Of a stretch of 64,000 bases of DNA, positions 1-8,180 are shown in pieces (positions within the stretch are counted from its first letter, which is position 1; each line of letters opens with the position of its first letter). Source of the DNA: Corynebacterium pilosum DSM 20521 = CIP 103422 (lineage in GTDB: Bacteria > Actinomycetota > Actinomycetes > Mycobacteriales > Mycobacteriaceae); NCBI RefSeq assembly GCF_000373805.1, contig NZ_KB892472.1:31531-95530 (forward strand), read 5' to 3'. Below the pieces are notes generated by a model. It had not been told where the DNA came from. It worked only from the letters and a program-made list of their open reading frames with translations, and did not search any database. A program made the position numbers and the translations under genes.

Positions 1-1
1 G

Positions 2-367
2 GAGATCCCCGCCGACCCCACGCTGGGCACCGTCACCGAGATCATCTACCGGCACGCTGAGCTCCTTGCGGAGCATTCCGGCGAACACCACGCCTGCCGC
101 GATATCCGCAAACACATCGCGTGGTACTTGCGCGGCTACCCCGTCGGCGGTGAGGTACGTAAAGAATTGGCGCAGGTGTCGTCGTTAAGCGAACTGCGTG
201 AGAAACTGGCGCCCTGGGCCGACTCCACCGTGCGTGCCGAGGACGCCGATGGTGCACGCGGCCGCCAGGGGTCCGCTTCTAAGGTGGCGCTTCCCGACGG
301 CTGGCTGGACGATCCTGAAGATGAGACGGTGCCGGAAGGCGCGGAAATTGAGAATAACGGCGGTTAA
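2..367 (+). CDS. dusB: tRNA-dihydrouridine synthase, C-terminal part (5' end outside window)
   Basis: The frame is open from the window edge to a TAA at 365-367 and gives about 121 residues. The visible segment reads as the C-terminal helical domain of DusB-type flavoenzymes: EIIYRHAELLAEHSGE, then RDIRKHIAWYLRGYPVGGE, a conserved basic tRNA-contacting stretch. These enzymes reduce uridine to dihydrouridine in the tRNA D-loop using FMN and NADPH. The FMN barrel and catalytic Cys lie outside the window and cannot be checked. An acidic tail of about 30 residues follows the domain. The first copy of the dispersed 12-mer (179-190) lies inside this gene. phoU follows on the same strand after about 90 bases with its own promoter-like element. 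Confidence 0.88.
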   Translation, partial: EIPADPTLGTVTEIIYRHAELLAEHSGEHHACRDIRKHIAWYLRGYPVGGEVRKELAQVSSLSELREKLAPWADSTVRAEDADGARGRQGSASKVALPDGWLDDPEDETVPEGAEIENNGG

Positions 368-446
368 GATGGCAGTTCATTTTGTAGACACTTTGCCGTT
401 ACAAACATGTAATTTCACTCATCGCGCAATTTTCTGGGACATGCCA

Positions 447-452
447 TAAGAT
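447..452 (+). promoter_or_regulatory. -10 element of phoU (leaderless type)
   Basis: TAAGAT ends exactly 7 nt before the ATG at 460. No Shine-Dalgarno sequence precedes that ATG. This spacing recurs at many genes in the window and fits a transcript that begins at, or next to, the start codon. Confidence 0.5.
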
Positions 453-459
453 GTGGCCC

Positions 460-1203
460 ATGCGTACTGTCTACCGTGAACATCTTGACGCTTTCGCACA
501 TGATCTGCTGGTCATGTGCGATACCGTGCGTTCGATCATGGACAGGGCGTCGGAGGCGCTTCTCACCTCATCGTTGGAGAAGGCCGAAGACGCCTTGTCC
601 ATCGCTGACCCTTTGGAAGATATCCGAATCCGCTGCGAGGAACGCGCCGTTGAGCTCCTCGCGCTGGAAAACCCTGTGGCGTCCGACCTGCGCCAAGTCG
701 TCTCCTCGATCTATATCGTCGAGGACTTCTCCCGCATGGCGGCGCTGGCCATGCACATTGCGAAGACAGCGCGCCGCCGCCACCCTGACCCAGTCCTGCC
801 CGATTCGGTGAAGGGCTATGTCGAGGAGATGGCGCGCTTGGTCTGTGAAATGGGCGAAAAGACCCACGACCTCTTGGTCGACCCTGACGCCGATGTCGCG
901 CTTGTCCTCAGCCAGGACGACGATGCCGTTGACGACCTCAACGATTTCCTGCTTAATCTGCTGACCCAGCGGGAGTGGCAGCACTCCACCCGTGAGGCCG
1001 TTGATTTGGCCCTTCTCACGCGCTTCTACGAGCGCTACGCTGACCACTGCGTCAACGTTGCCGCGCGTATCGTCTATCTCATCACCGGCCTGATGCCTAC
1101 CGAGTACAAGGAGAAGGTGGAATCAGACCGCGTCGACCAAGAGCTCAACGAGCGCTTCGAGGCTTTGGAGCGCCAGTTCCGCCGCGGTTACCGCACCGAG
1201 TAG
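460..1203 (+). CDS. phoU: Phosphate transport regulator PhoU
   Basis: The protein has 247 residues and is all-helical, with the two PhoU repeats typical of the family (about residues 15-105 and 118-210). ENPVASDLRQVVSS in the first repeat and FYERYADHCVNVAARIVYL in the second are the usual metal-binding PhoU motifs. PhoU links the Pst importer to the phosphate two-component system and damps phosphate uptake when phosphate is plentiful. ATG 460 is preferred over ATG 451 because TAAGAT lies 7 nt upstream and the sequence MRTVYREHLDAFAHDL aligns with family N-termini. It faces the pst operon tail to tail across a shared terminator. Confidence 0.94.
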   Translation: MRTVYREHLDAFAHDLLVMCDTVRSIMDRASEALLTSSLEKAEDALSIADPLEDIRIRCEERAVELLALENPVASDLRQVVSSIYIVEDFSRMAALAMHIAKTARRRHPDPVLPDSVKGYVEEMARLVCEMGEKTHDLLVDPDADVALVLSQDDDAVDDLNDFLLNLLTQREWQHSTREAVDLALLTRFYERYADHCVNVAARIVYLITGLMPTEYKEKVESDRVDQELNERFEALERQFRRGYRTE

Positions 1204-1240
1204 GCCTTCGCGTAACGCGCACACGCGTAGCGCATAAATA

Positions 1241-1282
1241 AAGCCCTGCGCCTTCCGCTATTGGGAAGGCGCAGGGCTTTTC
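1241..1282. terminator. Bidirectional terminator between phoU and pstB
   Basis: A perfect inverted repeat pairs AAGCCCTGCGCCTTCC (1241-1256) with GGAAGGCGCAGGGCTT (1264-1279) across a 7-nt loop. TTTTCTTT follows on the plus strand and a T-rich tract on the minus strand, so it can end both the phoU and the pst transcripts. Confidence 0.9.
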
Positions 1283-1306
1283 TTTGCCGGGGACCGCTAC
1301 TGTGGC

Positions 1307-2080
1307 TTAGCCGAAGCGGCCAGCGATGTAGTCTTCGGTTTCCTTGCGGCTTGGGTTTTCGAAGATGGTCTTGGTGTCATCGAATTCGATGAGCTGACCT
1401 GGCTTACCGGTTGCCTCGAGCGAGTAGAACGCGGTCTTGTCGGACACGCGGGCTGCCTGCTGCATGTTGTGGGTCACGATCACGATGGTGAAGTCTTCCT
1501 TCAGCTCGTGGATCAGGTCCTCCACTGCCAGGGTGGAGATTGGGTCTAGGGCGGAGCAAGGCTCATCCATCAGCAGAACTTCTGGTTCCACTGCAATCGC
1601 ACGAGCGATGCACAGGCGCTGCTGCTGACCACCGGAGAGACCGCCACCTGGCTTGTCCAGGCGGTCCTTGACCTCTTCCCAGAGGTTCGCGCCGCGCAGG
1701 GACTTCTCGGCGACTTCCTTGAGCTTCGCCTTGTTCTTCTCGCCCGACAGCTTCAGGCCGGCGACAACATTGTCCTCAATGGACATGGTTGGGAATGGGT
1801 TCGCCTTCTGGAACACCATGCCGATGGTGTTGCGCACCGACACGGGGTCAACATCCTTGTCGTAGATGTTCTTGCCGTCGAGCATGATCTCGCCCTTGAC
1901 ATGTGCGCCAGGGATGACCTCGTGCATACGGTTCAGGGTACGCAGCACGGTGGACTTGCCACAGCCGGATGGGCCGATGAATGCAGTCACAGCCTGTGCT
2001 GGGATCTGCAGGTTGACGTTCTGTACGGCATGGAAGTCGCCGTAGTAAATATCGACGTCGTTGAGTTCAAGCTTAGACAT
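1307..2080 (-). CDS. pstB: Phosphate ABC transporter ATP-binding protein PstB
   Basis: The protein has 257 residues, normal for PstB. Walker A is [11 protein letters not shown] (residues 35-44). The ABC signature [15 protein letters not shown] lies near residue 150 and is followed by Walker [13 protein letters not shown] and the switch [11 protein letters not shown]. PstB is the cytoplasmic ATPase that powers phosphate import through PstC and PstA. It is the last gene of pstSCAB on the minus strand, about 35 nt after pstA, and ends at the bidirectional terminator. RBS TAGGAGAAT precedes the ATG. Confidence 0.97.
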   Translation of the reverse strand: MSKLELNDVDIYYGDFHAVQNVNLQIPAQAVTAFIGPSGCGKSTVLRTLNRMHEVIPGAHVKGEIMLDGKNIYDKDVDPVSVRNTIGMVFQKANPFPTMSIEDNVVAGLKLSGEKNKAKLKEVAEKSLRGANLWEEVKDRLDKPGGGLSGGQQQRLCIARAIAVEPEVLLMDEPCSALDPISTLAVEDLIHELKEDFTIVIVTHNMQQAARVSDKTAFYSLEATGKPGQLIEFDDTKTIFENPSRKETEDYIAGRFG

Positions 2081-2115
2081 CTGATTCTCCTAGGATTCGT
2101 GGTTTACTTCGGCGT

Positions 2116-3036
2116 TTACTTCTTGACCGAGAACTTCGCGGCGATGAAACGTGCGATCAGGTTGATGGAGACAACCAGGATCACCAGCGTGAGGGCTGCG
2201 CCCCACAGCTTGTCCATCAGCGCGTCGGTGGTACCAGCCTTGTACATGTCCAGCATCATCAGTGGCAGCGAGGACTGCGGGCCACCGAATGGGTTCCAGG
2301 ACAGGGTCGAGGTGGAGCCCACCAAGACCAGCACTGGTGCGGACTCACCCATCACGCGGGCAACAGCCAGCATGACACCGGTGACGATGCCGGACAGAGC
2401 AGTCGGCAACACGATGCGAACAATCGTCTTCCACTTCGGCACACCCAGCGCGTAGGACGCCTCGCGCAGGTCCATTGGGACAACGCGGAGCATTTCTTCG
2501 GTGTTACGCACAACGATCGGAACCATGAGCAGGATCAGCGAGAGTGCCACGGCGAAGCCGGAACGCTGCTGGCCCAGCACGGTGATCCACAGGGTGTAGA
2601 TGAACAGTGCGGCAACGATGGAAGGAACACCGGACAGGATGTCCACCATGAAGGTGGTGAGGCGGCCGAGCCAGCCACCCTGCGCGTACTCCACGAGGTA
2701 GATCGCGGTGAAGATGCCCAGCGGGATGGACACGATGGATGCGATGAAGGTTTGCACGAGCGTACCGACGATCGCGTGAAGCGCGCCGCCGCCCGGCAGG
2801 ATTCGTGTAGTGCCACTCTGGTCTTCTGTCCACCACTCGGAGCTCAAGACGACGCCGATACCGTTGTTAATTACGGTCCACAGGACCCAGACGAGAGGGA
2901 CCAGTGCCAGGATCATGCACGCCCACATCAGGACGGTCATGATGGTGTTTGTCGTTTTACGGCCGGCGGAAATGTGGGTGAACACTGGGCCACCTGCGCC
3001 GTACACTTGCTTGTCAGTAGGGGTTACGGTACTCAT
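2116..3036 (-). CDS. pstA: Phosphate ABC transporter permease PstA
   Basis: The protein has 306 residues, with six predicted membrane segments and the binding-protein-dependent permease motif in the second half (SYALGVPKWKTIVRIVLPTALSGI). PstA pairs with PstC to form the membrane channel of the phosphate importer. The start at 3036 (MSTVTPTDKQVYG) is chosen because GGGAGA stands at RBS distance; an upstream ATG at 3078 would extend into the end of pstC. Gap to pstC is 19 nt. No exact copy of the dispersed 12-mer occurs anywhere in the pst operon. Confidence 0.95.
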   Translation of the reverse strand: MSTVTPTDKQVYGAGGPVFTHISAGRKTTNTIMTVLMWACMILALVPLVWVLWTVINNGIGVVLSSEWWTEDQSGTTRILPGGGALHAIVGTLVQTFIASIVSIPLGIFTAIYLVEYAQGGWLGRLTTFMVDILSGVPSIVAALFIYTLWITVLGQQRSGFAVALSLILLMVPIVVRNTEEMLRVVPMDLREASYALGVPKWKTIVRIVLPTALSGIVTGVMLAVARVMGESAPVLVLVGSTSTLSWNPFGGPQSSLPLMMLDMYKAGTTDALMDKLWGAALTLVILVVSINLIARFIAAKFSVKK

Positions 3037-3055
3037 TCTATTTTCTCCCTTCCCC

Positions 3056-4153
3056 TTAACTCTTGGCCACGATCGCACGCGCGATCGAGTTGACGATGAA
3101 GGTCAGCAAGAACAGCACCAGACCCGCGGCGATATAGGCGCCCGCACTGACTGGGTTGTTGAACTCTGCTGCCGCAGATGCGATGGCTGTTGCGAAGGTG
3201 GTACCACCGTCGAACAGGGAGCCACGGAACGCAGTCGATGGGGAGACAACCATGTACAGCGCCATGGTCTCACCCAATGCGCGACCCAGGCCAAGCATGG
3301 AGCCGGAGATATAACCCGACAGGCCGAATGGGATGACGGTCATGCGCACAACTTCCCAACGAGTAGCACCAAGTGCCAGTGCGGCCTCGATGTGGCCGCG
3401 TGGGGTCTGCACGAACACTTCTCGCGCGGTTGCGGCGATCACCGGCAGGATCATCACTGCCAGGACGATGCCACCGGTCAGCATGTTACGGCCAGTCGCA
3501 AAGGATGGGGAGTTCGAGTAGGTGGCGAAGAGGAAGAAGCCGCCAGCCCAGCTATGGAGCCACTCGTAGAACCCGGACAAGGCCGGGCCGAGCACCTGCC
3601 AGCCCCACAGGCCGTACACGATCGACGGAACAGCGGCCAGCATATCCACCAGGGTTGCCAGCGGACGAACCAGCTTTGGAGGAGCGTAGTTCGAGAGGAA
3701 CAGCGCCACACCAAGGGCAATAGGCATCGCGATGATCAGTGCGATCAGAGAAATGGTGACCGTAGACAGGAACATGTTCGGGATACCGAACTGCATGTTC
3801 TCTAGGTCATTGGTCTGCCATGGGCCCGTGTAGGTGAAGAAGCCAACGAGGCCGCCTTCGTTACGGGACAGAGGTTCGATTGCTTGCAGCAGCAGGAAGA
3901 TGCCGATTGCTGCAATGATGACGGTGATGAGGGTCGCCGATGCAACAGAAAGAAACTCGAAGATTCGGTCACCAGGTCGCTTGACTCCAGCACCCGAAGC
4001 CTGGCGCCCGTCGGCGCCGTCCCCGGATGGGGTCACGCCTGCGTTCACGGTTCCAGTGGAGTTGGCTACGGTTGGACCGGATTCAGTGGCCACCTGGCCG
4101 GCACGGACTTCGTCGTCACGCGCGTTATTCATTGGCTCATTGTTATTAGCCAT
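3056..4153 (-). CDS. pstC: Phosphate ABC transporter permease PstC
   Basis: The protein has 365 residues. A hydrophilic N-terminal tail of about 70 residues precedes the membrane segments. The inner-membrane permease motif is ALALGATRWEVVRMTVIPFG, about residue 260. PstC is the second half of the phosphate channel. ATG 4153 is preferred because AAAGGATT lies at RBS distance; an in-frame ATG at 4225 would add 24 residues without an RBS. The gene is separated from pstS by a strong hairpin (4229-4265) that may hold down pstCAB expression relative to the abundant binding protein. Confidence 0.95.
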   Translation of the reverse strand: MANNNEPMNNARDDEVRAGQVATESGPTVANSTGTVNAGVTPSGDGADGRQASGAGVKRPGDRIFEFLSVASATLITVIIAAIGIFLLLQAIEPLSRNEGGLVGFFTYTGPWQTNDLENMQFGIPNMFLSTVTISLIALIIAMPIALGVALFLSNYAPPKLVRPLATLVDMLAAVPSIVYGLWGWQVLGPALSGFYEWLHSWAGGFFLFATYSNSPSFATGRNMLTGGIVLAVMILPVIAATAREVFVQTPRGHIEAALALGATRWEVVRMTVIPFGLSGYISGSMLGLGRALGETMALYMVVSPSTAFRGSLFDGGTTFATAIASAAAEFNNPVSAGAYIAAGLVLFLLTFIVNSIARAIVAKS

Positions 4154-4228
4154 GTTGTGAATCCTTTGAAAGAAGTAATAGTCACTAGGTTGATATGCCC
4201 CGCTTAGCATAACCTCGCTTGGCATAAC

Positions 4229-4265
4229 GAGGCCCCCCGATCATAGAACCTGCACGGGGGGCCTC
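4229..4265 (-). terminator. Intra-operon hairpin between pstS and pstC
   Basis: GAGGCCCCCCG (4229-4239) pairs perfectly with CGGGGGGCCTC (4255-4265) over a 15-nt loop. On the coding (minus) strand no U-run follows, so this looks like a partial terminator or a 3' stabiliser of pstS mRNA rather than a full stop. Confidence 0.65.
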
Positions 4266-4320
4266 AGCACGTTACATCACAATGCTCGTGCTGTCATCGC
4301 TGTCGCGACTGAAACTGAAG

Positions 4321-5457
4321 TTACGCGATTGCGTCGACAGCAGCCTGCAGGCGCTCTGCGTGGGTACCGGTGACTGGGATGAAGCCCAGCTCCTCCAAGG
4401 TGGAGTCCTGAGACTGCAGAACAACGTTGAGGAAGTCCTGGACTCGGTTCTTGGTCTCCTCATCGTAACCTGCGGAGCAGACGATCTCGTAAGTGGTCAG
4501 GATCAGTGGGTAGGAACCCTCGCCGTCCTGGGAGAACAGTGCGTCTGCGTCCACGACCATGTCGTGCTCGCCGCCCTCACCAACGAACTCGAGACCGTCG
4601 AGTGCGGTGGTGACGCTCTCAGCGTTCAGCTCGACTGGGCCGGAGCCGAAGTCGATGTTCGCGATGCCCAGGCCCTGCTGCAGAGCGTAGCCGGACTCAA
4701 CGTAGGTGATGCCGCCGTTGATGCCGGAAGCCTGGGTGGAGACGCCACCGGAGCCCTCAGCACCCTCGCCCACGTCACGTGGGAACTGCTGGCCCTCGGT
4801 GTCCCAGTAGCCGTCGGTTGCAGCGGTCAGGAACTTCTGGAAGTTGTCGGAGGTGCCGGACTCGTCGGAACGGTAGACAACGGAGATGTCGGTGTCTGGC
4901 AGCTCGACGCCCTCGTTCTCAGCAGCGATCTGCTCGTCGTTCCACTTGTCGATCTCACCCTTGAAGATCTTCGCGACGGTGTCGACGGACAGGTTCAGGG
5001 AGTCAACACCCTCAAGGTTGTAGGCGATAGCAACTGGGCCGATCACCATTGGCAGGTGCCATGCGTCGTTACCCTCGCAGCGTTCCTTTGCAGGCTCAAC
5101 CTGGTCGTCGGACAGCGGGGAGTCAGAACCAGCGAAGTCGACCTGGCCAGCGACGAAGTTACGACGGCCAGAGCCGGAACCGGACGCGGTGTACGCGAGA
5201 GATGCGCCGTCAACAGCCTCGGAGTAACGCTGACCGAAGTAGTCCATTGCGTTTGCCTGGGAAGAAGCGCCCTCAGCGACCAGCTCACCAGAAGTGCCGG
5301 ACAGGCCCTCTGCGTTGACCTCAGAAGGAGCCTCAGCGGTGCCAGATGCGGCAGTGTCGCCATTGTCATTGGAGGAATCGCCACAAGCAACGAGGCCTGC
5401 GGAGGTCGCGGCAACAACGCCAGCGATTGCGAAAGTACGCTTAAAGTTACGGATCAC
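4321..5457 (-). CDS. pstS: Phosphate-binding lipoprotein PstS
   Basis: The protein has 378 residues from GTG 5457, which has GGAAAGG as RBS; upstream ATG 5499 lacks one. The N-terminus is a lipoprotein signal, VIRNFKRTFAIAGVVAATSA then lipobox GLVAC, so the mature protein would be anchored to the outer face of the membrane. Phosphate-binding features of the family are present: GASSQANAMDYF, GSGSGRRNFVAGQVDFAGSDSPL, and RSDESGTSDNFQKFL. PstS captures orthophosphate and hands it to PstCA. PHO-box-like repeats lie about 150 bp upstream. Confidence 0.96.
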   Translation of the reverse strand: MIRNFKRTFAIAGVVAATSAGLVACGDSSNDNGDTAASGTAEAPSEVNAEGLSGTSGELVAEGASSQANAMDYFGQRYSEAVDGASLAYTASGSGSGRRNFVAGQVDFAGSDSPLSDDQVEPAKERCEGNDAWHLPMVIGPVAIAYNLEGVDSLNLSVDTVAKIFKGEIDKWNDEQIAAENEGVELPDTDISVVYRSDESGTSDNFQKFLTAATDGYWDTEGQQFPRDVGEGAEGSGGVSTQASGINGGITYVESGYALQQGLGIANIDFGSGPVELNAESVTTALDGLEFVGEGGEHDMVVDADALFSQDGEGSYPLILTTYEIVCSAGYDEETKNRVQDFLNVVLQSQDSTLEELGFIPVTGTHAERLQAAVDAIA

Positions 5458-5607
5458 GGGAAACCTTTCCGGTGCAGATTCAGATGGGAGTCTGAGCATC
5501 GGTCCCCGGCAAGGGAGGAGGGCACATCACCTTTAATGCGATAGACACACCCGTCCGATTGCTCACAGGAGAAAACCTACGGGGCGTACGTTAACCCAAC
5601 GTGTCTT

Positions 5608-5629
5608 AATTGGTGAACAACGGGTTAAT
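5608..5629 (-). promoter_or_regulatory. Candidate PHO boxes (PhoR/PhoP-type) upstream of pstS
   Basis: On the minus strand two consecutive 11-bp units read ATTAACCCGTT and GTTCACCAATT, sharing the core RTTMACC at an 11-bp period. This is the arrangement of actinobacterial PhoP/PhoR binding sites (direct repeats one helical turn apart). A further TTAACCC at 5591-5597 forms an inverted repeat with GGGTTAA at 5622-5628. The rest of the 339-base gap (5458-5796) is AT-rich and contains no convincing ORF. A weak hairpin AAAAGGA/TCCTTTT (5706-5732) could end mshD transcription. Confidence 0.5.
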
Positions 5630-5796
5630 TTTTCTTCACTACCAGTGCAAAATAGGTGCTCCCCACAACAAAACGCACCTTTATCAAGATTGCGCTATCG
5701 CGAGAGAAAAGGACCTAAATTCAGGATCCTTTTAGCTTTTGGGGGTGAAGTATGGGGGTATATTGTCCCCCAATCGCCCCACGCAACACTCTAGTT

Positions 5797-6696
5797 TCAG
5801 TCCTCAACAACTTGATAGACCACGTGATCCTCCACGATGCCAAACCCAAGCTCTTCATAACGGGCAACGGCCGGTCCATTATCAGCCTCAACGTACAAAA
5901 TGACGCGCCCGGCGCCCTGCTCAACGAGGTGACGCAGACCTATACGCAACAACGGATCCCCCAAGCCCTGCCCACGGAATTCAGACGCCAAGCCCACCAC
6001 GTAGACCTCACCGTCACCATTTGGATGCATCTTCGTCCAGTGGAACCCAGCCAGCTCATTGCCGCGGTACAGCAGCTGCACACCAGCCGGATCGAACCAT
6101 TCGGCCTCCATCCCCTGGTGCAACTGTTCCATAGACCACCCGCCCTGTTCCGGGTGCCAGGAGAAAGCATCATTGTTGGCATCGAGCCACGCCTGCTCCA
6201 CGGCATCCTTCCCAAACTTCTCCACCGCCTGGGTGTAATTCAGCGCCTCAAAGCCCTGGGGCAGGTCCACGTGCGTGGCAGCACTTAAAGCATCACCATC
6301 AACGCCCATCACCAGCAGACGGCGCGTGACGTCCATCCCAAGCTCTTCGGCCAACGCGCGTGCCTCCGACAAGTTCCCGTGCGCCCAGAATTGCGCCTTC
6401 GGTTCCTTTTCCCGCACCTTATTAATCAGGGCGGTGGCTAAGCCTTCTCGACGATGTTCTGGATCCACCACCAGCTCCACCCCACCGTCAGGCGCATAAG
6501 CTGCGACAGCGGCATCGTCGATAAGCAAGTGTGAATGCCCCAGTCGCTCGTCGTTAAGCCCGTTGATGAACGCCTCAGATAAAGGCGCAACCCCGTCGTG
6601 CTTCTCTGCCTTCGCGATCAAGGAGCGGACCCATCCGCTTTGCGACGAGGCCGCGGGGAGTTGGACTGAAATGATCTCAATTTTCGTCATGTCCAT
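5797..6696 (-). CDS. mshD: Mycothiol synthase (mycothiol acetyltransferase) MshD
   Basis: The protein has 299 residues with two tandem GNAT folds, as in MshD. The acetyl-CoA loop of the first is DPEHRREGLATALINKV; the C-terminal one is SEFRGQGLGDPLLRIGLRHL. MshD acetylates Cys-GlcN-Ins to make mycothiol, the main low-molecular-weight thiol of Actinobacteria, in the cytosol. The start may be ATG 6696 or ATG 6690 (MTKIEI); no RBS separates them. Its 5' end overlaps or abuts the divergent gene that begins at 6689/6719. Two copies of the dispersed 12-mer, 33 bp apart, fall within it. Confidence 0.93.
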   Translation of the reverse strand: MDMTKIEIISVQLPAASSQSGWVRSLIAKAEKHDGVAPLSEAFINGLNDERLGHSHLLIDDAAVAAYAPDGGVELVVDPEHRREGLATALINKVREKEPKAQFWAHGNLSEARALAEELGMDVTRRLLVMGVDGDALSAATHVDLPQGFEALNYTQAVEKFGKDAVEQAWLDANNDAFSWHPEQGGWSMEQLHQGMEAEWFDPAGVQLLYRGNELAGFHWTKMHPNGDGEVYVVGLASEFRGQGLGDPLLRIGLRHLVEQGAGRVILYVEADNGPAVARYEELGFGIVEDHVVYQVVED

Positions 6697-6718
6697 AGGT
6701 TACGGTACAAATGAATAT

Positions 6719-7519
6719 GTGAAGACCGATTCATTCTTGGCGAGGCACTCGCGGCTGCTCTCTGTGGCCGGGGTCGTGCTGCTCATCGTCGTTGCTGTCG
6801 GTGTGGTCGATAGTCTCACGGCGGCACGGGTTGAGCATCGGTTGTCCCAGTCCATCAAGGACAATTCGCAGCTTGCCACCACGCCGGAAGTCTATGTCGG
6901 CGGGACGCCATTCGCGCAGGTCCTTCTCACCGAGAAGATTCCCCAAATCAGCGTCAACGCGCTGGATGTTGATATTGAGGACCTCGGTATCGTCAACGCC
7001 TCTACCGACATTTATAACGTCGAACTACCGGCAGGCGCGGCTTACTCCGGAGATGTTGTCGGGCACTTCGCAGAACTGATGAAACGCCGCATCAGCCTCG
7101 ACGGGGTAGCCCTCGGCCAGTTCCTCGGAATGACCGACCTAGACATTTCGAACCCCTACGACATCTCCCCTGGCGGCGGCGTGGCCAGCGAGGCCCAGCT
7201 AACCGGCACGCTGCCGGGCATGAGCGAAAAGACCTCCGTGATTGTCACCCTGCGCCTCAACGGCCCGCAGTTCCGCATGGAGCCACTCGAGATTATCGAC
7301 TCCGCAGGCCGCCCAGACCTTGTCGAGAAGGGCTACACCCTGGAGTTTGATACCCGCGACCTCCCGCTTGCCGCGCAGGCCAACCTGGTCCAGCTCTCAG
7401 GCGGTTCCATCGTGTTCGAGGCAGAGCGCCGCAACATCATCCTGCGCCCCAGCGACTTAACGCCGGTGGAAACAGGTGACTCGGAGTTCACTGACTACCC
7501 TGGTTCCCATGAGCAATAG
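6719..7519 (+). CDS. LmeA-like (DUF2993) phospholipid-binding protein
   Basis: The protein has 266 residues if GTG 6719 is used, 276 if ATG 6689 (which would overlap mshD). An N-terminal membrane segment (LLSVAGVVLLIVVAVGVVDS) is followed by the DUF2993 fold. TPEVYVGGTPFAQVLLTEKI is its recognisable opening, and repeated beta/alpha segments follow. Family members such as mycobacterial LmeA sit on the periplasmic face and bind lipid, helping mannolipid assembly. It overlaps the next gene by 11 nt, so the two are probably co-transcribed. Function in this organism is inferred only from the family. Confidence 0.75.
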   Translation: MKTDSFLARHSRLLSVAGVVLLIVVAVGVVDSLTAARVEHRLSQSIKDNSQLATTPEVYVGGTPFAQVLLTEKIPQISVNALDVDIEDLGIVNASTDIYNVELPAGAAYSGDVVGHFAELMKRRISLDGVALGQFLGMTDLDISNPYDISPGGGVASEAQLTGTLPGMSEKTSVIVTLRLNGPQFRMEPLEIIDSAGRPDLVEKGYTLEFDTRDLPLAAQANLVQLSGGSIVFEAERRNIILRPSDLTPVETGDSEFTDYPGSHEQ

Positions 7520-8180
7520 TTTTAACGAAGAACCACAGAACGCGTCCGACGCTTCTGCAGCACAGCCCCTCGACGGCAACGAGGCCATCAACCTGGCTGA
7601 ACAACAGTCAAAGAACACGGCGCACCGCAATATCCCACCGCTTAACCTCGATGAGATTCCGCTTGCCGACGACACCGCCAACCTGCGTCAGGGCCCTAGC
7701 CTGCACGACGGCCTCCTCGCACTATTGCCCCTGGTCGGCGTGTGGCAAGGTTTCGGCCAGGCCAACGACAACGGCGAAGAATATGCTTTCGGCCAGCGCC
7801 TCGTGATTGCCCACGACGGGGAAAACTACCTGCGCTTCGATTCCCGCATCTGGCGGGTCGATTCGGAAGGGAACTCGGTTGGCGCCGACCAGCGCGAGAT
7901 CGGCTTCTGGCGCATCAGCCTGAAAGACGAGATCGAGGTGACGCTGACCAACTCTCGTGGCCTGGTGGAAATTCTGTACGGCGAACCGGTCAATGACCGC
8001 GCCTGGCAGATCGAAAGTGCTTCCACCATCGTCACCGCCACCGGGCCGGCCGCCCACGGCCCCGGTAAGCGGCTTTACGGCCTGATGCCCGATAATTCGC
8101 TGGGCTGGGTCGACGAGCGAATGCAGGACGGACAGCTGGCACCGCACATGTCCGCCCAGCTCACCCGCATCGCAGGCTAG
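7509..8180 (+). CDS. Nitrobindin-like heme-binding beta-barrel protein (FABP-like)
   Basis: The protein has 223 residues from ATG 7509, which overlaps the end of the previous gene. The first 60 residues are acidic and low in complexity. The barrel starts at LVGVWQGFGQANDNG and ends with LAPHMSAQLTRI, whose His sits where nitrobindins place the proximal heme ligand. Characterised relatives bind ferric heme and isomerise peroxynitrite to nitrate. The GxWxGxG element is present, but the following Pro-Thr pair common in the family is not obvious. It converges with pabC, sharing 4 bases (CTAG). Confidence 0.8.
   Translation: MSNSFNEEPQNASDASAAQPLDGNEAINLAEQQSKNTAHRNIPPLNLDEIPLADDTANLRQGPSLHDGLLALLPLVGVWQGFGQANDNGEEYAFGQRLVIAHDGENYLRFDSRIWRVDSEGNSVGADQREIGFWRISLKDEIEVTLTNSRGLVEILYGEPVNDRAWQIESASTIVTATGPAAHGPGKRLYGLMPDNSLGWVDERMQDGQLAPHMSAQLTRIAG

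Noticed and set aside
4282..5544. Long plus-strand ORF (420 codons) opposite pstS
   Set aside because: It mirrors pstS, has no recognisable domain, and its composition follows the codon positions of the real gene on the other strand. A similar shadow lies opposite purB (23276-24637).
5753..5772. GGGGG / CCCCC hairpin downstream of mshD as a terminator
   Set aside because: The stem is only five base pairs and no U-run follows in either direction.
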